Below are positions 62,020 to 64,000 of a DNA stretch of 64,000 bases, piece after piece. The notes under the pieces are model-generated. The model saw only the letters and a list, made by a program, of their open reading frames with translations, was not told the DNA's origin and did no database searches. How positions within the stretch are numbered: the stretch's first letter is position 1; each line of letters starts with the position of its first letter. The position numbers were made by a program, and so were the translations under genes. This DNA is from Roseovarius faecimaris (GTDB lineage Bacteria > Pseudomonadota > Alphaproteobacteria > Rhodobacterales > Rhodobacteraceae), in contig NZ_CP034348.1 in assembly GCF_009762325.1 (NCBI RefSeq), positions 2,486,501-2,550,500 of the forward strand, given 5' to 3'.

Positions 62020-64000
62020 TCACAGCATGCCGGCCAGTAACTCCGCCGCGCGTTGGGCACCGTCAGCAGCCACCGGATGTGGCCGTCGCGGCGCATGCAA
62101 TTCCTCTGTCATCGCCGACGCGATACGCTCGGGGCTGCTTTCGTCAAAGGCCATGCGCCGGCCGGCGTTGTATCGCTCCAGCCGACTGGCGACATGGAAG
62201 TTCTGCTCAAAATGGTTCTTCAGGGGGAAGTAGAGAAAGGGCGTTCCGGCTGCAGCCAGTTCCATACAGGTCGTGAGCCCCCCTTGCACAAGCGCAAGGT
62301 CGCAGGCCGCGAGGTGGCGATCGAGGTCAGGCACGAAAGCACGCATTTCCACCCCGTCAGGCACGTCGAACGCCGCCGGGTCGAGCCGCGGCCCCGTCAC
62401 CACGATCATCCGCAGTTCCGGCAGGAGCGCCTTGGCCAAAGGATAGGCTGCAAGGATTCGACGGATCAGCGTTGCCCCGACCCCGGACCCTCCGACCGCG
62501 ACGATGCAGGTCTTGCGCCCGTCATCATAACCGAACGCGCCGCGCAGGTCATCGCGGGAGCCGAAAGTATCGGGATGAGCACCGATGATATAATCCGAAA
62601 AAGCATAATGCCTGGGGATCCAGTCACGCATGTGCGGCAAGCCCTCGCCAAAACTCAGATCGACGATGTCCTCGGCTGTTCCGACAAAGATCGCCTGATC
62701 CCGCACCTCGGGCCGGGTTTCCACATGGCCGATCATCTCTGCATTGTAATCGGTGGTCAGGAAAGCCTCGTGCGGCCCGTTTTCCTCAAATGGCACCCAG
62801 CCGACGAAATCGGTGAACCAGGCAATCGGCGCGCGCTTCAACTCGGGGTGTTCATGCCAGTAGTGATCGACATCCCAGGCCTCATCGGCAATGACCAGGT
62901 CATATTTCTCCTGCTCCAGCGCCTCTTGGAAAACCATGAAGTTCTTGATCAGGATCTCATCCATGTTGCGGATGGCCTGAAAGGCGTGCAGGTCGTGCTC
63001 CCCGGCCTCGGCCTCGATATGGGCGCTTTCATTGGCGAGCATGCGGCTTGCAGGGTGAATGCTCTCGTTGTTGGCGTCGAGAAACCGCGTGACAGGGTCC
63101 TGGGCCAGCCAGTCCACCTGAAGATCGGGGTGGTGCTTGCGCAATTCACGCGTGACGGCGAGATCCCGGCGCGCATGACCAAGACCGATGGGCGAGGACA
63201 GGTAAAGCGCGCGTTTTCTGCGGTGACTGCGAGGCTTCGACTGCGGTTTCCAGGTGCCGAGGTGCCGCGCCAGGAAATCGCGGACGGTCGTGTTGAACCA
63301 CGCCGGAAAACGCCCGTTCAGAGAATGCCCGCCACCCGGAAACAGGATCAACTCGCCCTGTGTCAGCTCCGCAAGGCGCTCTGATCCTTCCTTGCGCGTG
63401 ATCACATCGGCATCCCCGTGCAGCAAAAGACACGGGCAACGCACCTTGCGGAAAAAGTCATCATCAATCACCGTTCCCGGCACCTGGGAGCGGGAATCGA
63501 GCGTCATCGCCAGCATCCGCCCATCGCTCTCAAGCGCCCAGGCAATAGAATCCTCGCGTTGCTTGGTCGAGTGTTTCTCGTTGAAAACACCGGCAAAGAA
63601 AAACTCGAGAAAATCGGAATAGTTGCGGTCCCAATGGCCCCGATTGTATTTCTGCCAGCCGGTGGGGTTTTCGATATGGTCCTCAAAGGTATCTCCGCGC
63701 CCTTCGATGGGCGGCACGATGGGAACGGAGGCCCCGGCGCTGACAACAGCCTCAACCCGCTCCGGCCACAAGGCCGCGACGGCCAGTGCCACGAGGCTGC
63801 TGAAGGACATTCCAACCAACGTGGCCCGCTCGGTCCGGGTGGCGTCCATCACGGCGATCACGTCCTCAAGCACGAGATCCAGCGCATAGTCTTCGACCTT
63901 GTCCGGGCGATCCGATTTCCCATTCCCGCGAGGGTCGAACGTGACCACTTTGAAATGTTCCGCAAAATAGGGGATCTGCGCTTTCCAGCTTCGCGAATGG
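62020..64000 (-). CDS. Alpha/beta-hydrolase fused to GT28/MGT-like glycosyltransferase, 5' end beyond window
   Basis: 660 codons are visible and the frame is still open at the right edge (HSRSWKAQIPYFAEHF before VVTFDPRGNGKSDRPD), so the N-terminus is missing. Residues about 1-230 of the visible part are an alpha/beta hydrolase: nucleophile Ser in TLVGMSFSSLVALA, Asp in LLHGDADVITR, His in PGGGHSLNGR. Residues about 255-660 are a glycosyltransferase: RALYLSSPIGLGHARRDLAV at its start and ALVQGGLTTCMELAAAGTPF with NHFEQNFHVASRL near the end, as in MurG/MGT-type GT-B enzymes. One chain could hydrolyse and glycosylate the same small molecule or lipid. The fusion is unusual. Confidence 0.8.
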   Translation of the reverse strand, partial: HSRSWKAQIPYFAEHFKVVTFDPRGNGKSDRPDKVEDYALDLVLEDVIAVMDATRTERATLVGMSFSSLVALAVAALWPERVEAVVSAGASVPIVPPIEGRGDTFEDHIENPTGWQKYNRGHWDRNYSDFLEFFFAGVFNEKHSTKQREDSIAWALESDGRMLAMTLDSRSQVPGTVIDDDFFRKVRCPCLLLHGDADVITRKEGSERLAELTQGELILFPGGGHSLNGRFPAWFNTTVRDFLARHLGTWKPQSKPRSHRRKRALYLSSPIGLGHARRDLAVTRELRKHHPDLQVDWLAQDPVTRFLDANNESIHPASRMLANESAHIEAEAGEHDLHAFQAIRNMDEILIKNFMVFQEALEQEKYDLVIADEAWDVDHYWHEHPELKRAPIAWFTDFVGWVPFEENGPHEAFLTTDYNAEMIGHVETRPEVRDQAIFVGTAEDIVDLSFGEGLPHMRDWIPRHYAFSDYIIGAHPDTFGSRDDLRGAFGYDDGRKTCIVAVGGSGVGATLIRRILAAYPLAKALLPELRMIVVTGPRLDPAAFDVPDGVEMRAFVPDLDRHLAACDLALVQGGLTTCMELAAAGTPFLYFPLKNHFEQNFHVASRLERYNAGRRMAFDESSPERIASAMTEELHAPRRPHPVAADGAQRAAELLAGML

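Noticed and set aside
1..64000. CRISPR arrays, prophage or tRNA genes
   Set aside because: I saw no regularly spaced direct repeats, no phage structural or integrase genes and no tRNA cloverleaf-like sequences on reading; a dedicated scan was not possible.

Overview
The window reads as chromosomal DNA of an alphaproteobacterium. GC-rich codon use, the density of amino-acid and polyamine ABC uptake operons, and families such as BKACE enzymes, class III transaminases, an Anbu operon and DUF1326/DUF2182 pairs fit the Rhodobacterales (Roseobacter-like) best. That placement is inferred from gene content only. I see no rRNA, tRNA, CRISPR array or complete mobile element.

Layout. 1-2 kb: minus-strand group (partial AA_synth-family gene, MFS transporter, SnoaL-like protein), divergent from a LuxR-HTH/GAF/TPR regulator. 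4.3-13.6 kb: a LysR gene divergent from a branched-chain-type (HAAT) ABC operon that continues into acyl-CoA dehydrogenase, quinone-oxidoreductase-like MDR and acyl-CoA synthetase genes, so import is linked to CoA-dependent catabolism of an unknown substrate. 13.7-17.6 kb: an Anbu proteasome-like peptidase operon with transglutaminase, alpha-E and circularly permuted ATP-grasp genes. 18.0-25.8 kb: a long minus-strand operon of Pot-type ABC transporter, class III aminotransferase, BKACE enzyme, GNAT and acetylpolyamine amidohydrolase-like deacetylase, divergent from its LysR gene. 27.0-29.1 kb: an accessory-looking stretch with an orphan GT-D glycosyltransferase carrying an unrecognised N-terminal half, and an IS3-type transposase remnant.

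29.2-35.6 kb holds the best candidate for an undescribed system: a thermostable-hemolysin-family (GNAT-like) protein, a CoA-ligase-like enzyme lacking the usual C-terminal lysine motif, a short-chain reductase and a TauD-type oxygenase, directly downstream of a secreted DUF6134 protein and an OmpR/histidine-kinase pair on the same strand. It looks like a small-molecule or lipid biosynthesis locus with its own sensor.

35.8-40.5 kb: AraC regulator divergent from NmrA/DUF4345/DUF1772 genes, then a BetI-like TetR regulator divergent from a HalD/BesD-family oxygenase with an intact His-x-Asp (predicted hydroxylase). 40.6-49.2 kb: an orphan Tat-exported DppA-type binding protein, a LuxR-type regulator, a second Pot-type ABC operon with an SDR, and an ornithine-cyclodeaminase-family gene. 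49.3-60.4 kb: two paralogous Old-Yellow-Enzyme/FAD demethylase-like genes, a methyltransferase/OsmC pair with an HxlR regulator, a CocE hydrolase, a second orphan DppA-type protein and an XRE-cupin regulator. The theme looks like uptake and demethylation of N-methylated amino acids or betaines. 60.4-64 kb: a DUF1326/DUF2182 pair, and an alpha/beta-hydrolase fused to a glycosyltransferase that runs off the right edge.
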